From Cheiracanthium punctorium (lineage: Eukaryota > Arthropoda > Arachnida > Araneae > Cheiracanthiidae), in contig JAWZYV010010311.1 of assembly GCA_038373885.1 (NCBI GenBank), forward strand, positions 372,001 to 436,000: 64,000 nucleotides of DNA. The letters run 5' to 3'. Shown here in pieces: positions 1 to 9,972 of this stretch (the first letter of the stretch is position 1; every line of letters begins with the position of its first letter). Below the pieces are notes generated by a model, which was not told the DNA's origin, made no database searches, and saw only the letters and a list, made by a program, of their open reading frames with translations. The position numbers and the translations under genes are program-made.

Positions 1-1022
1 AAGACTATACTTGTAAAGGCTCGTGTTCCCCAAAACAAAGTCGAAAATGTTAATCAGTATACAAAAAAAAAAGTATATACAAATTACAATGTTGAAGAGT
101 ATCAATATACTAAAAAGAGATATGTATGTTTATTGGATTAATTGTTTGTTAAAAATATGGAAATGGGAAAAACATATGGAATAAAATTAAAATTCTAAAA
201 TATAGAAATGCGTATGAAAGAACTTCTATTCGTACTGGAAATTATGCTCAGTGATTATCGTTGGGTTTGTTCGCAATTGGCTCAGGTGTGAATTATTTGG
301 CTTTTTATCGCCTGACTGAAAATTACCAAGCCATTAACAGTCAAAAAACTCAAAAACTCTATCATGGCAAATTATTTTATCATAGGTATGATATGTTCTC
401 AGTTCGCCATGTATTTGATGAAGTATATCAGTATTAACAAAGGTACAATCACCATTTTTAAGGGCTAAAATAACTGACTTCAATATGTTATCCCAGAGTA
501 TGTTTTGTCAGAAATATTTCCATACACCTCATTAATAATGTAATATTATTTTCATCTCCTATTGATTACTGGTGTATTTCGATAACATTTTCACTAAACT
601 GGCAAACAATTTCATTTTTTGTAAATTTTATTGGAATATTATAATCCTGTTGGATCGTTGGAACTTAATGTTGTAATTTCAAAATGGACACAACAATGGA
701 ACCATCATCCGACTTGGCGCTAAATATTGTTCGCCACTTTACTTCTCCAATTTTTTTACGGTGCATTAGCATATTACACAAAAATTTTAACATTCACACA
801 ACCACCTCAATTCGAACTTTAACTGCGCTGAATTTCACGCTCATCCGTTCGTGCAATGGTGCTGCAAAAGGGACACAAAGGTTTTCCTTACCGTATTTAT
901 GTATACATAGATTTTACGTTTCACAGTATATACATATAGTGCATGATATTTCTTACAAAACTCCTAATGCAGAAGATCATATATGAAAAGGAATTTTTTT
1001 TTAAAGATTTTTAAAAATATTT
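1..1022. other. AT-rich intronic sequence, no gene seen
   Basis: I see no coding region, splice-paired exon or recognised repeat here. Short ORFs, such as one at 684-986, have no recognisable domain. By position this is intron of the minus-strand Ig-domain gene. Confidence 0.5.
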
Positions 1023-1656
1023 ACTACTAGCTGCTACCCCCGACTTCGTACACGTCGGCTTTAGAATTATGTCCAGGGAGAAATGAAGCATGTGTGTATA
1101 ACAAATAGGTTTGAGACAAAAGAGTTTGTATATAAATAATATTTCCTTTTTACTTAATTTAAATGAACTATCATGCATGGTAGTATACTTCATTTAAAAT
1201 AAGAGAGAATGCAGAGTTAATAAATTGAGATTTTTTTTTTTTTTACGCATGTGGCGATTACAGACAGTTACAACAGTATTTTCAAACTGTTTTGAGTGTT
1301 CTTGTAAAAGAAATAGTTATGCTATATACATGAAGTTTAGCCTATACTAATCAGGAATAGTGCAGCTTTCTATTACTGAAAAAGTTCTAGAATCGGTTCT
1401 GCAGTTCCAGAGATACCCATAGAGCGTAATATATTAGGATTATTTTGAGTGTGCCTGTGAAAGAAATATTTATGCTACATTCATGAATTTTAGCCTATAA
1501 TATTGAGGAATAGTGTAGCTTTCTATCAGTAAAAAAAGTTTACGAATCGGTTCAGTAGTTACAGAGATACACTTAGAGCTTAATGTAATTCTTATGAGTA
1601 TCCCTGTATAATAACTATTTGTGATATATGCATAAAAGGTAGGCTATAATACTCAG
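1023..1656. repeat. Dispersed repeat with ~160-bp tandem units
   Basis: After a head at 1023-1070 (ctagctgctacccccgac, also seen in variant form near 30345, 43615 and 44658), the stretch 1272-1656 holds two to three diverged units of about 160 bp. Each has a 'gagtgt.cctgt.aaagaaat' segment, then 'tttagcctata', then 'gaatcggttc.g.agtt.cagagata'. The last phrase resembles tails of arthropod non-LTR retroelements; that assignment is inference. Confidence 0.5.
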
Positions 1657-1851
1657 GGCCCCACCAGTGGCTGAGAGGTTCTGCTCTCGAAACTGGAAGG
1701 CGGGAGGTGCCAGATTCAAACCTCGGTCGCTCCCGTCGACCTAGCCGCTCGGAGTTTTCCGTGGTTTTCCCCGAAACCTCGATAGATACGGGATAGGATC
1801 AATTAGAAAGTACCCCACAGAGGGCATTCCCCATATAGCCTAAGTAAATAT
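1657..1851 (+). mobile_element. tRNA-derived SINE
   Basis: An A-box-like segment (agtggctgagaggtt, from 1667) and a B-box-like segment (agattcaaacctc, from about 1711) are spaced as in a tRNA. They are followed by a conserved central block, cggagttttccgtggtttt (from 1750), common in arthropod tRNA-derived SINEs. The tRNA fold is degenerate, so this is a retroposon head and not a working tRNA gene. It ends just before the Gypsy LTR. Confidence 0.6.
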
Positions 1852-2142
1852 TATAAACGCACCCGATGCTTTAATAAATGAGCGAGCTGTTAAAAGAACA
1901 CGGGCTAGAATTTAAAATAAGGGGGACGGATTTCTAAAGATTGGATGGTAATAATTATTATATAAAGGACCTGACTGATGCTAGACAATGCTGACAATGA
2001 TGCTAGCCGCCTTGTAAATGGCTAGAGTCTAAGTCTGTATGTGCATTGTGTAAATTAAATTGTCTGTTACCACTTTGAAGATAGTTATAGTGTTTGTATT
2101 ATGTTCCAATAAAATTTTAAGATTAGCGTGGGAAAACTTTAC
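1852..2142 (+). mobile_element. 5' LTR of degraded Ty3/Gypsy element
   Basis: The first ~62 bp (1852-1911, from ttataaacgcacccgatg) recur almost exactly at 5137-5197, downstream of the pol remnant, as expected for paired LTRs. An AATAAA polyadenylation-type signal lies at 2109-2114. The LTR stops just before a Gypsy-type primer binding site. About 290 bp, short for a Gypsy LTR. Confidence 0.55.
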
Positions 2143-2160
2143 TGGCGTAGTCGGCAGGAT
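2143..2160 (+). other. Gypsy primer binding site
   Basis: TGGCGTAGTCGGCAGGAT lies directly after the 5' LTR and closely matches the tRNA primer binding site form seen in many arthropod Ty3/Gypsy elements. It fixes the LTR's inner edge. Confidence 0.6.
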
Positions 2161-2419
2161 AGGATTGGATTGGTTGCGATATTACAGAATGCTCAGGTGA
2201 GAGCTGTATTTCTTCATCAATTTTATGCTACTGTATTTGTACGTATCTGTAGCAGTTGATCTGCATTATTTTGAAGTTTAGTAGGCCAGTTTGGCAGGTT
2301 TTGAAGGAAGTTTCCCTGTTGGTGTTAATATATAGTTGGCCGTCCCGGCATATTTACTTGAAGAATCCTCCTGATTCGTATATAGACATATACTTGTAAC
2401 CGTAGCTGAGAACTAGCAT

Positions 2420-2722
2420 TTGAAAAGTGAAATGGCGTTTTTTGGTAAGGGAAAGAAAAAAGATTTTATATTTCTTGCTGAAGAACTGGGTTTAACGGTT
2501 GATACGACATTTACTGTGGCGAAGTTACGTGATCTGATTACGAACGATAAAAACTTGATGAAGAATTTTGTAAAGAAATATTGGCTAGAATTATTGCTGA
2601 TAGAAATGAAGAAAGACGGAGAGAAGAAAGAGAAAGGCAGGACCAGAAAGAGAGAGAGGAGGGAGAAAGACAGGATCAGAAATAGAGAGAAGAAAAAGAA
2701 AGAGAAAAAGTTTTTGAATTAG
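2420..2722 (+). pseudogene. Gypsy gag, N-terminal fragment
   Basis: A 100-residue ORF starts with a short helical domain (FLAEELGLTVDTTFTVAKLR), the form found at the gag N-terminus of arachnid Gypsy elements. It then runs into a Lys/Arg/Glu-rich charged stretch (residues ~64-97, coiled-coil-like). It ends at a stop, and the gag continues from 2743 in another frame, so a frameshift separates two parts of one ancestral gag. In the intact family this would be the start of the structural capsid polyprotein of a retrotransposon. Dead copy. Confidence 0.6.
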
Positions 2723-2742
2723 AAAAATTTAAAATTGAAAAA

Positions 2743-3675
2743 ATGGCAGAAAATGCGATGTTGGGAAGCCAAGTACGGGAAGGAAGTGGTGTTAAAACTA
2801 ATTTAGAAAAATTATTGCCTAGGTTTGATCCGAAGGAAAGTGATATCTGTTTATTTCTTACGTTGTTTGAGAGACAGTTAAAGATGCTTGGCGTCGATAA
2901 AGAAATTTGGGTTGCTCATTTAATTGAGGTGTTGCCAACTCCTGTTTCCAGTTTGATTGCTAGGGAAACAGAAGAGGTAGCGCAAAATTACGATGAAATT
3001 AAGAAGATGCTGTTAAGAAGATTTAAATTAAGAGCTGAGAAATTCAGACAGTTATTTATGAAACATCAAAAGTCCACAGAAGGAACACGGATGGAATTTT
3101 ATTTTAAAATGAAAGCCTATTTTGATGGGTGGATTGACGGGTTAAAAATTAAATCACTAGAAGATTTAAAAAGTCTGATGATCACTGATCAGATTAAAAG
3201 AAAGGTACCATTTGAAGTGAAAGAACATTTCATGGATGAATGGACGGAGATTGTATCCCCAATAACGTTGGCCGAAAAGCTAGATGAATATGACGGAAGT
3301 ATAAGAGAACTTCATGTGAACAAAGTGCGTCCGTATATTCAAAGAGTAAATCATGTTGGTATGATTTTTGAGTTAGACGAAGATTTCGGGACCATTCATT
3401 ATGCACCTACGGATGCACAAAGTAAAAGCATAGAAGATATTAGGACACACCTTGGGAATGCCAAGTTAACGAATAAGCAAGTACAGGAATTATTTCATGT
3501 ACTTAAAAAATATGCAGGTGTGTTTAGTGCTAAACCTGGCCACGCTAGGGTAGAAGGTCACTCTGTTAGGGTTACAGGAGATTGTACACCAAAGAGACTT
3601 AAACCATACCGAATACCTATTAGTTTGCAACAAGAAGTGGATCGACAGATTCAAGAACTGTTAGACAGGGTCTAA
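2743..3675 (+). pseudogene. Gypsy gag capsid joined to pol N-terminus by deletion
   Basis: This 310-residue ORF is a hybrid. Residues ~20-200 are a retrotransposon capsid domain (LPRFDPKESDICLFLTLFER, then FRQLFMK..G.....Y..KM). Residues ~200-310 are the linker just before reverse transcriptase, with the typical H.I.VTGDCTPKRLKPYRIP-like segment before the first RT motif. The CCHC zinc knuckle and the aspartic protease expected between them are absent, so an internal deletion has fused gag to pol in frame. A stop at 3673-3675 is followed by continued RT homology in another frame. A non-functional relic, despite the long open frame. Confidence 0.7.
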
Positions 3676-4468
3676 TCGAACACAGTGATAGCGAATGGGC
3701 TCATCCTGTGGTTTGCGTTGCCAAGAAAGATGGAAGTGTCAGATTATGTGTCGACTTCAGATTATTATATAGTTTTACTATACCAAACGTGTACCCTATG
3801 AAAATAGCCAATGACTTAATATATTAGGTGGGAAAGGCATCATTTATTACAGTCATAGACCTTACCAAAGGATACTGGCAAATTCCTATGAAGGAAAATT
3901 CAAAGCATTATACCGCATTTGTAACCCACTCAGGTCATTACCAGTGGAATGTCATGCCCTTTAGAATGAAAAATTCTGGAGGAACTTTTCAAAAATCAAT
4001 GGATAAGGCTTTGATCGCACATAGAGAATACTGCCGTTCATATATCGACGATGTGGGTATATTTTCTAGCACATAGGATGAACATTTGGTTCATTTAGAC
4101 AATGCTTTCAAGACCTCGAAGGAAGTAGGTCTGACAGTAAATTTGGGAAAGTGCGAATTTGGAAAACCCCATGTGAAATTTCTAGGTCATGTAGTTGTAT
4201 CGGGACAACATTCCCCGGATCCAGAAAAGGTTGAAATTATACGAAAGTTAGCAAGACCCACCACTAAGAAAAAGTTGAGAAGTTTGATTGGGCTGGCTAG
4301 TTACTATCGTGACTATATACCTCAGTTTTCAAAAATCGCATTACCGTTGACAAACCTGACGAAGAAAAGCGTTCTGAGGCGGATAAAGCATTTACAAAGC
4401 TCAAAGAGGAACTGATAAAAATGCCTTCCTTACACACTCCAGCCCTTGAGAAACCTTTTCCATTATAC
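3676..4468 (+). pseudogene. Gypsy reverse transcriptase remnant
   Basis: RT homology continues after the stop at 3673-3675: GLIEHSDSEWAHPVVCVAKK (finger motif), CVDFR, then after a stop the VIDLTKGYWQIPM block (from about 3853), PFRMKNSGGTFQ, the catalytic YIDD box (SYIDDVGIF, about 4039-4065), and FLGHVV with RSLIGLASYYRDYIPQF (thumb/connection). Frame breaks occur near 3675, 3825, 4074 and 4370-4415. The catalytic aspartates are still visible, but the enzyme cannot be made. The sequence ends at the precise insertion point of a MITE at 4469. Confidence 0.85.
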
Positions 4469-4638
4469 CAGGGGCGTAGCCAGAAATTTTTCATGGGGGG
4501 GGTCACGACTACTACAACTCATATATATGTATACGTGTGTGTGATAATGTAGTGAAGAATATACATTTTGTATGGCAAAAAATTTCTCATGGGGGGGGTT
4601 ATGGCCCCCCTAACCCCCCCTTTGGCTACGCCTCTGCG
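4469..4638. mobile_element. 170-bp MITE inserted in Gypsy pol
   Basis: Terminal inverted repeats are caggggcgtagcca at the left and its near-complement tggctacgcctctg at the right, with G- and C-runs just inside. It is flanked by a TTATAC duplication (4463-4468 and 4639-4644). Removing element plus one duplication restores the RT/RNase H junction, proving insertion into the Gypsy copy. Related termini occur near 26370-26525 and at the right edge of the window. Confidence 0.75.
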
Positions 4639-5016
4639 TTATACACAGATGCATCGGCCACTGCAATTGGGGCATGCTTAGCTCAACGTGATGACAATGT
4701 AAAAGAATTACCTAATGCATTTTTCAGTAAAAAACTAAGCACTTTTCAAATAAAGTGGGCGACCATTGAAAGAGAAGCCTTTTGTGTACTGGAAGCATTA
4801 AAGAAATTTGACACCTGGATATTTGGATCTGAAATTCAAATAGTTTCAGACCATAATCCTCTGACGTATTTAACGAGAAGTGCGCCCCATGGTGCTAAGC
4901 TATCTCGGTGGGCTTTAGCCCTGCAACGTTATAACATGACGATTACATTTCGGAAAGGCAGTCAACATAGTAATGCTGATGCATTATCTAGACTAAAATT
5001 TGAAGACTCTCATTAA
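4639..5016 (+). pseudogene. Gypsy RNase H remnant
   Basis: A retroelement RNase H (RT_RNaseH class): YTDASATAIGACLAQ (first catalytic Asp), FFSKKLS...W.T.EREAFCVLEAL (catalytic Glu), and VSDHNPLTYL (Asp) followed by SRWALALQRYNMTITFRKGS and NADALSRL. This part alone looks intact in frame. It ends at a stop; no integrase (HHCC or DDE) follows before the 3' LTR remnant, so the 3' half of pol is deleted. Confidence 0.85.
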
Positions 5017-5197
5017 TTTAAGTTATAGATATATATATATATATTTAAAAAAAACAAACTTGAAAAAGTTTATTTATTCCAGCAACATCGCCACTCCTGT
5101 GGTGGATGTGCTTTTCCCCCATGGGAGCAGTAAAGATTATAAACGCACCCGATGCTTTAATAAATGAGCTAGCTGTTAAAAGAACACGGGCTAGAAT
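5017..5197 (+). mobile_element. Gypsy 3' end with truncated 3' LTR
   Basis: After the RNase H stop there is a (TA)n-like run, then a G-rich segment (catgggagcagtaaag, a polypurine-tract candidate). At 5137-5197 there is a 61-bp copy of the start of the 5' LTR. The copy stops where the foldback element begins and does not resume on its far side, so the 3' LTR is truly truncated and not merely interrupted. Confidence 0.55.
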
Positions 5198-5303
5198 CCT
5201 AACTAATATTATAAATGCGAAAGTGAGTTTGTTTGTTTGTTTGTTTATGACGCTTTCACGCCTAAACCGCTGAATCGATTAGGATGCATTTCGATTTAGA
5301 TAT

Positions 5304-6240
5304 TGTTACGAATTTTCGGGGCAACCCGCTGCTCTGGGGCTTAACATGGTTTAAAATTCGTATTCTACGCTTCAAATAGATAAATTTTGCTTTTTGTTGC
5401 ATCAAAATCGGCCATTTAGAACCGGAGATATGGAGGTTTCGGTTTGCCATTGTTTTTCAATGGAACTTCTAGAAATCTCGAGAAATATTAGTCCTAGGGC
5501 TTCGATCTCTTCACATTTGGGGACTTATTTTTGGCGCCAAATTTGGCGATATTTCGCCAAAAGTCGCCAAGCTTGGCGACTTTTTGGTCATTTGGCGCGA
5601 GTTTCCCAATGGGGCCTGGAAGTTGTTTTTCCTGCATTAAAAACGCATAATAACCTAACATTTCTCTTCTATGACGTAATCAATATTCTCGCTTTATGTA
5701 GAATCTTCAAGAAATATACTCCTCTAGAAGCTTCCGCGAGTTTCTGCCTCCTCTATATAAACCGACGCGCTGACCCGACAGTTCAGTGCGAGTTGAACGC
5801 CCAGTGTGAGAGAGCGCGTATTGTGAAAGCTCTCTCAGCGAGTACGCTTGCTTTGTGACTTGATAGTGCTATAGCAGCTGTGTTTTGGCTTGCTTTTATG
5901 AAGCTGTTTTTAAAGTGCTCTGTGTAAATTCTTGATTGCTGAGTCTTAAGAGACTATTAGTGTTATCTCTCGTATATTTTCACTGAATTTTTGCCTGTGA
6001 AAGTGACTTATTTTGTGTGAGAAATACAGCATTTGTGAGAGCTTCTGATCTAAGCGGATTGTTAAAAGCACGTTACTGCTAGATTGTGCTTGTGAATTGT
6101 GTACAGCTGATTGTTCTACGAAGTTCTAGAAGCAATAAAGTTTGTGTTCCATCCTGACAAGTGACTTTTTACTTGAACTTTTTACACCAACTGGACTTTA
6201 GAACGACGAACACCAGGAGTAGCAGAGTAATTCCGCAACA
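5304..6240 (+). mobile_element. Solo LTR 1 (937 bp)
   Basis: It starts TGTTACGAATTTTCGG and ends CCGCAACA, with an ATAT duplication on both sides (5300-5303, 6241-6244). Removing it restores the match between the two arms of the surrounding foldback. Its 5' part is rich in TGGCGA/TCGCCA motifs. A TATA box and a polyadenylation-type AATAAA (in agcaataaagtttgtg, about 6135) are present. An apparent ORF at 5394-5858 lies across U3 and the promoter and is unlikely to be a gene. A second copy is at 48759-49673, with fragments at 27128-27480 and 45050-45291. Confidence 0.85.
5753..5800 (+). promoter_or_regulatory. LTR core promoter (TATA box and initiator)
   Basis: TATATAAA at 5753-5760 is followed ~25 bp later by cagttcagtg, an arthropod initiator-like sequence. 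The same pair occurs in solo LTR 2 (tataaaag near 49206, then cagttcagtc), supporting a conserved LTR promoter. Confidence 0.55.
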
Positions 6241-7514
6241 ATATAGATGGGACCCTGGAGTTGGTTATAGGCTACTTAGAATTTTAGATTTTTAATTACT
6301 TTTTTAATTATTAATTAAAAACCGTTTTTACTTTGCCATGCTTGGCGAGTTTCGCCCGTATCATATGATTCATGTTTTGAGCTAACAAGAATGCTATTAC
6401 TTTAATAAAGAAGCACGTGCATCTGAAAAACATTAAATAATACGGAAATTATGGCAGTTTTATGCCAAATATATCTATCTCTAATAATAAAAATGAATGT
6501 TCTCCAGACAAATCTACAGAAAACAGAGCTTTGAAAATTTGAGCATTCCTGGACCCATGACTACGGTAAAGTGTACCTGAGGCTCGGAAATTATAATTAC
6601 TTTTCTAACTATTAATTAAAAACCGTTTTATAGCCCGCACAAAATGGTTTATGCTTTTGAAATAAAGCAGAAATTCTATTTGCAAAATGACATGCATTTG
6701 AAAAACATAAATAAGTATGGAAATTATGTTGATTTTACGCCAAATTAAAAAGCATAAATAAAGAAAAGTGTACTTTCGTATTATCCCGGCGGTCCGCCAA
6801 ACACACAAACATACACATTTATATTGTTAGTAAGATTTGGAAATTTAGGAACTTTAAGAAACACATTCGGATTTTTCTTTTTTATGCTTTTTAATTTGGC
6901 GTAAAACTAACGTAATTTCCATGCCATTTCATGCTTTTCAAATGCTCGCGATTCTGCAAATAGAACTTCTACTTTATTTCAAAAGCATAAATCATTTTGT
7001 GCTGGCGAAACTCGCCAAGTATGACCACCTAAAAACAATTTTTAATTAATAGTTAGAAAATTAATAAAAATTTCAAAATTCTGAGCCTCAGGTGCGCATT
7101 ACCGAAGTCATGGGCTTATATGCTCAAATTTTCAAAGCTCTGCGTTCTGTAGATTTGTCTGGAGAGTATTCATTTTTATTATCATAGATAGATAGATTTG
7201 GCATAAAACTGGCATAATTTCCGTGGTGTTTAATGTTTTTCAAATGTACGCGATTCTTCACAGAAGTGATAGCATTCCTGTTAGTTCAAAACATGAATCA
7301 TTTGATACGGGCGAAACTCGCCAAGCATGGCAACGTAAATGCGGTTTTTAATTAATAGTTTAGTAATTAAAAATGTAAAATTCTAAGTAGCCTATAGCTT
7401 TCTCTGGGGTCCCGTCTATCTCTATCAAATTTCATAATAATCGATTCAGCGGTTTAGTCGTGAAAGCGTAATAAACAAACAAACTCACTTTCGCGTTTAT
7501 AATATTAGTTAGGA

Positions 7515-8195
7515 TGTGGTCCCTCTCACCCGGGCTACTCCGGGTTTGATGGGCCACATGAATGGGAAAGATGGACCACCATAAAATAATAAAAAAGTTG
7601 TACATGTATTAAATTTATAAATGTTTATTTTGATTACGTGAAAATTAAAATTAACTTACTTGCAATTAAATTAATTTTAATTAATTCATTAAGTTTACAT
7701 GAATTACTACTATGTGACATTTAATATTTATGAAATTTTTGTTTTTATGCTTTGACTTTGACACAAAACCTGGTTCATCTCTCCCGACTAGACGTGGTCC
7801 ATCTCTCTTGCTTAGGCGTGGTTCATCTCTCCCGATCGTTCGGATGACAAATACAATCCACCCTGACTCTACACTGTTGATTTCACGTCGCCATTTTAGG
7901 TTATTTGATAGCCTACATGTTCCCGAGATTACATCATCAAAACTAGATAGATCACATATAAAATAAAACTTTTAACTGTAGAATCATAACCATATGAAAA
8001 AATTATTTGACCAACAGCAACAATGATAATTAGCTGAAAAATTATTATTTCTTTTGAGTAGAAAATAGTAGCACTCCGTAAAAAACCGCTTTAAATGTCT
8101 CTCTGAGATAGTTGCGCCGTACATGGAGAGGCGCATTAACTTAATATTTGGCTGGTCCATCTCACCCAGTGGTCCATCAATACCCGGAATCACCT
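7515..8195. mobile_element. MITE-like element with repeated GGTCCATCTCTCCC motif
   Basis: Near the left end, ctccgggtttgatgggcca (from 7535) is matched in inverted form by tggtccatcaatacccgga at the right (8169-8189). The motif TGGTYCATCTCTCCC, with variants, occurs at the left end, three times at 7769-7836 with ~25-bp spacing, and twice near the right end. Repeated subterminal motifs are typical of transposase binding sites. The ORF at 7730-7966 is a read-through of the tandem motif, not a convincing gene. Confidence 0.4.
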
Positions 8196-8308
8196 TATGC
8201 AGTACAACTTCGGGTTATTTATTTAAAGATTTTAATTTATTAGACTTTAAGTTGCTATTTACTTCATGAGGGGGACTCCTTTTCCCCTAAACCCCGTGTT
8301 TTATCCCT
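8196..8308. other. Unannotated spacer
   Basis: AT-rich sequence between two MITE-like elements; nothing recognised. Confidence 0.4.
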
Positions 8309-8896
8309 CAGAGACTACGTTCACGACACCGGGCAAACGTTATTTTCACTGCAAGCGAATGGAGCGACAACATTATGTCACGGATCACGCTGTTTCGCCG
8401 TGAATTATGTATTTTCACGGAGAGGACTAAATGAGCGGTACATTTCGGTTTCTACTATATTATTCGTTGTTGACAATTGAGTTTGTTCTTATTATGGAAG
8501 AAGCCCAAAATTATTGTCCATATATGAAAGAAATATTTTACAAGGAATTAGCTCAATGATTTTAGTGCCGAATACATATACAAAGTTTTCCAGAAGTAAT
8601 AAATATATTATTTGAAATCAATTATTTCCGAAAATTAATTAAATTAATTAATAAATAGTAGTTGAAAATAATTAAGCGGATAAATATTAGTTCAACAATT
8701 TGATTTACAATTAAAAAACATTAAACTATTGAAGTAAAAACTAATTAGTTTAAAATTAATTTTTTTGGTAAACTAATAATTTTAATATTTTATATGATTT
8801 CAACTTTGATACTGTTAGAGATCATTTTTTTTAAATTTGAATTTTGTTTAATGTCGAACGCAGTATCTACGTACGGTGCCGTGAACATAGCCACTG
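8309..8896. mobile_element. hAT-like MITE
   Basis: Left terminus CAGAGACTACGTTCACGACA and right terminus (reverse complement) CAGTGGCTATGTTCACGGCA agree at most positions over 22 bp. CAG...CTG ends and the ~590-bp AT-rich body fit a non-autonomous hAT-type element. No clear 8-bp target duplication is visible, so class assignment is tentative. No coding capacity. Confidence 0.45.
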
Positions 8897-9363
8897 CGTA
8901 CTTTTTCTTTAAAGAAGATACAATAATACTGTTACAAAAATCGCGAAGTGGGTTTTCGTTAAATAGTCCAAAAAGCTAAATCAAAAGAAAAATATCTAAT
9001 TACGACCATAAAAAAGTACAAGATTTGTACGAATTAATAACACAAACAGTCAGTAAATCGCTAATTATATCGCTCAGTGAATCGGTACAGCTCATTCAAG
9101 AGCTCTCGCAACATCGATAATTGGGAGCGATCTTGACTGAGTTCTCTTCTGAGTTGATAAAGTTGACTCGGATCTGAGTCAGCTTTGTCAACTCGGCTGA
9201 TTCAGATCATTCTCTTTTACAGCTTTCTGGACAGAGCATGACCTCACGTAGGAATTTCTTCGTTACTTTTTTCCCAAATTAAGATAAACAGAAAAAACGA
9301 AAACCGATTTTGACTACCTCTAAATTTAATTATAATATTCAGCCTTCAGCTGAAATTAGTTTC
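8897..9363. other. AT-rich spacer with hairpin and family F scrap
   Basis: 9151-9200 forms an imperfect hairpin: gagttgataaagttgactc pairs with gagtcagctttgtcaactc at 17 of 19 positions. A scrap of family F (aaccgattttgactacctct) lies at 9301-9320. No gene seen. Confidence 0.4.
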
Positions 9364-9370
9364 CCCTCCG

Positions 9371-9625
9371 CTAAAGAGGTTCTTTGACAGAACCTTTTAA
9401 TTTGTATTGGCAGCCATGTACAGGATGTATTTGCATGTAAATCAAACGGGGAGAAACCAACCGTTCTTCCAGTGGTGTCAAGTATTTTAAACAATCCGGT
9501 ATTTCGGGGAATTCGAAGCCATTGCTTATAGCTAATTCTGGTATTGTCAATTTAATCAAACAATCGTAACATGTTTTGCAAAATTTGCCAATATCATCGA
9601 TATCTTTGTAAAAGACTAGTTTTAT
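9371..9625 (-). pseudogene. DUF6570-like domain fragment
   Basis: In minus-strand order the reading frame shows a cysteine cluster (KFCKTCYDCLIKL), then IPELAISNGFEFPEIPDCL, then LTPLEERLVSPRLIYMQI. This succession of Cys cluster, 'IP.LA..NG..FP.IP..L' and 'LTPLEERL.SPR..FMQI' is the recognisable DUF6570 pattern. In arthropods it occurs N-terminal to Helitron-like helicase domains. It ends in a stop inside the 16-bp inverted repeat region. A frameshift separates it from the upstream ORF at 9676-9972. The domain's function is unknown; here it is truncated and probably non-functional. Confidence 0.65.
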
Positions 9626-9675
9626 AAAGTCCGTTGTCGCTCCTTTGGACAGTAAAGTTGTTTTGGAATGGGTTC

Positions 9676-9972
9676 TTATTGACTTTTTGAACCACAGTCG
9701 ATCACAACAATAGCATTGTGGATTGGACCATCAGCAACAGCTTCGAAAAATTTCTCAGCTAATTTACGAAATTCTAGTTCTTCACATCTTACATTTAGAT
9801 CAGTATCTGTTCTTGGTCTTTTCGATGGTATATCTAGACAGAGTCGTAAACGTTTTCTGTCTTGTCTTCTGGATTTGGATTCCGCTTCTTGAGCACGAAA
9901 ATCTGGATCTTCCCTTTTTCTTTGCATAAATAGACGGTTAGTTTCACGATGACTTTCTTCCGGATTAGACAA
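9676..9972 (-). pseudogene. Basic repeat region of Helitron-like protein
   Basis: A 98-residue ORF with an Arg/Lys/Glu-rich start (RKREDPDFRAQEAESKSRRQ) of the kind repeated in tandem at the N-terminus of spider Helitron-associated proteins. It is followed by a less basic stretch ending at a stop. The DUF6570 part follows in another frame, so the two belong to one broken gene. Further minus-strand ORFs at 9834-10124 and 10084-10386 overlap it and are not recognised. Confidence 0.45.

Larger units (their letters stand above)
5198..7513. mobile_element. Foldback element 1 (interrupted by a solo LTR)
   Basis: Both ends carry the same ~80-bp inverted terminus: cctaactaatattataaatg at 5198, complement at 7513, including gtttgtttgttta and aaaccgctgaatcgatta. 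Apart from the LTR inserted at 5304-6240, the whole left half (to ~6790) is the reverse complement of the right half (~6850-7513). Landmarks are the gccatgcttggcgagtttcg segment and the ccagacaaatctacagaa segment, each present once per arm per orientation. Without the insertion the element is ~1.38 kb, almost one complete palindrome with a short centre. No coding capacity. Right-arm units recur at 45300-46190. Confidence 0.8.

Noticed and set aside
5394..5858. 154-codon ORF
   Set aside because: Runs through the U3 and promoter of a solo LTR; not conserved as an ORF in the second LTR copy.
7769..7836. Three ~25-bp tandem repeats
   Set aside because: Considered as CRISPR-like; rejected because the genome is eukaryotic, repeats are imperfect, and there are no spacers or cas genes.
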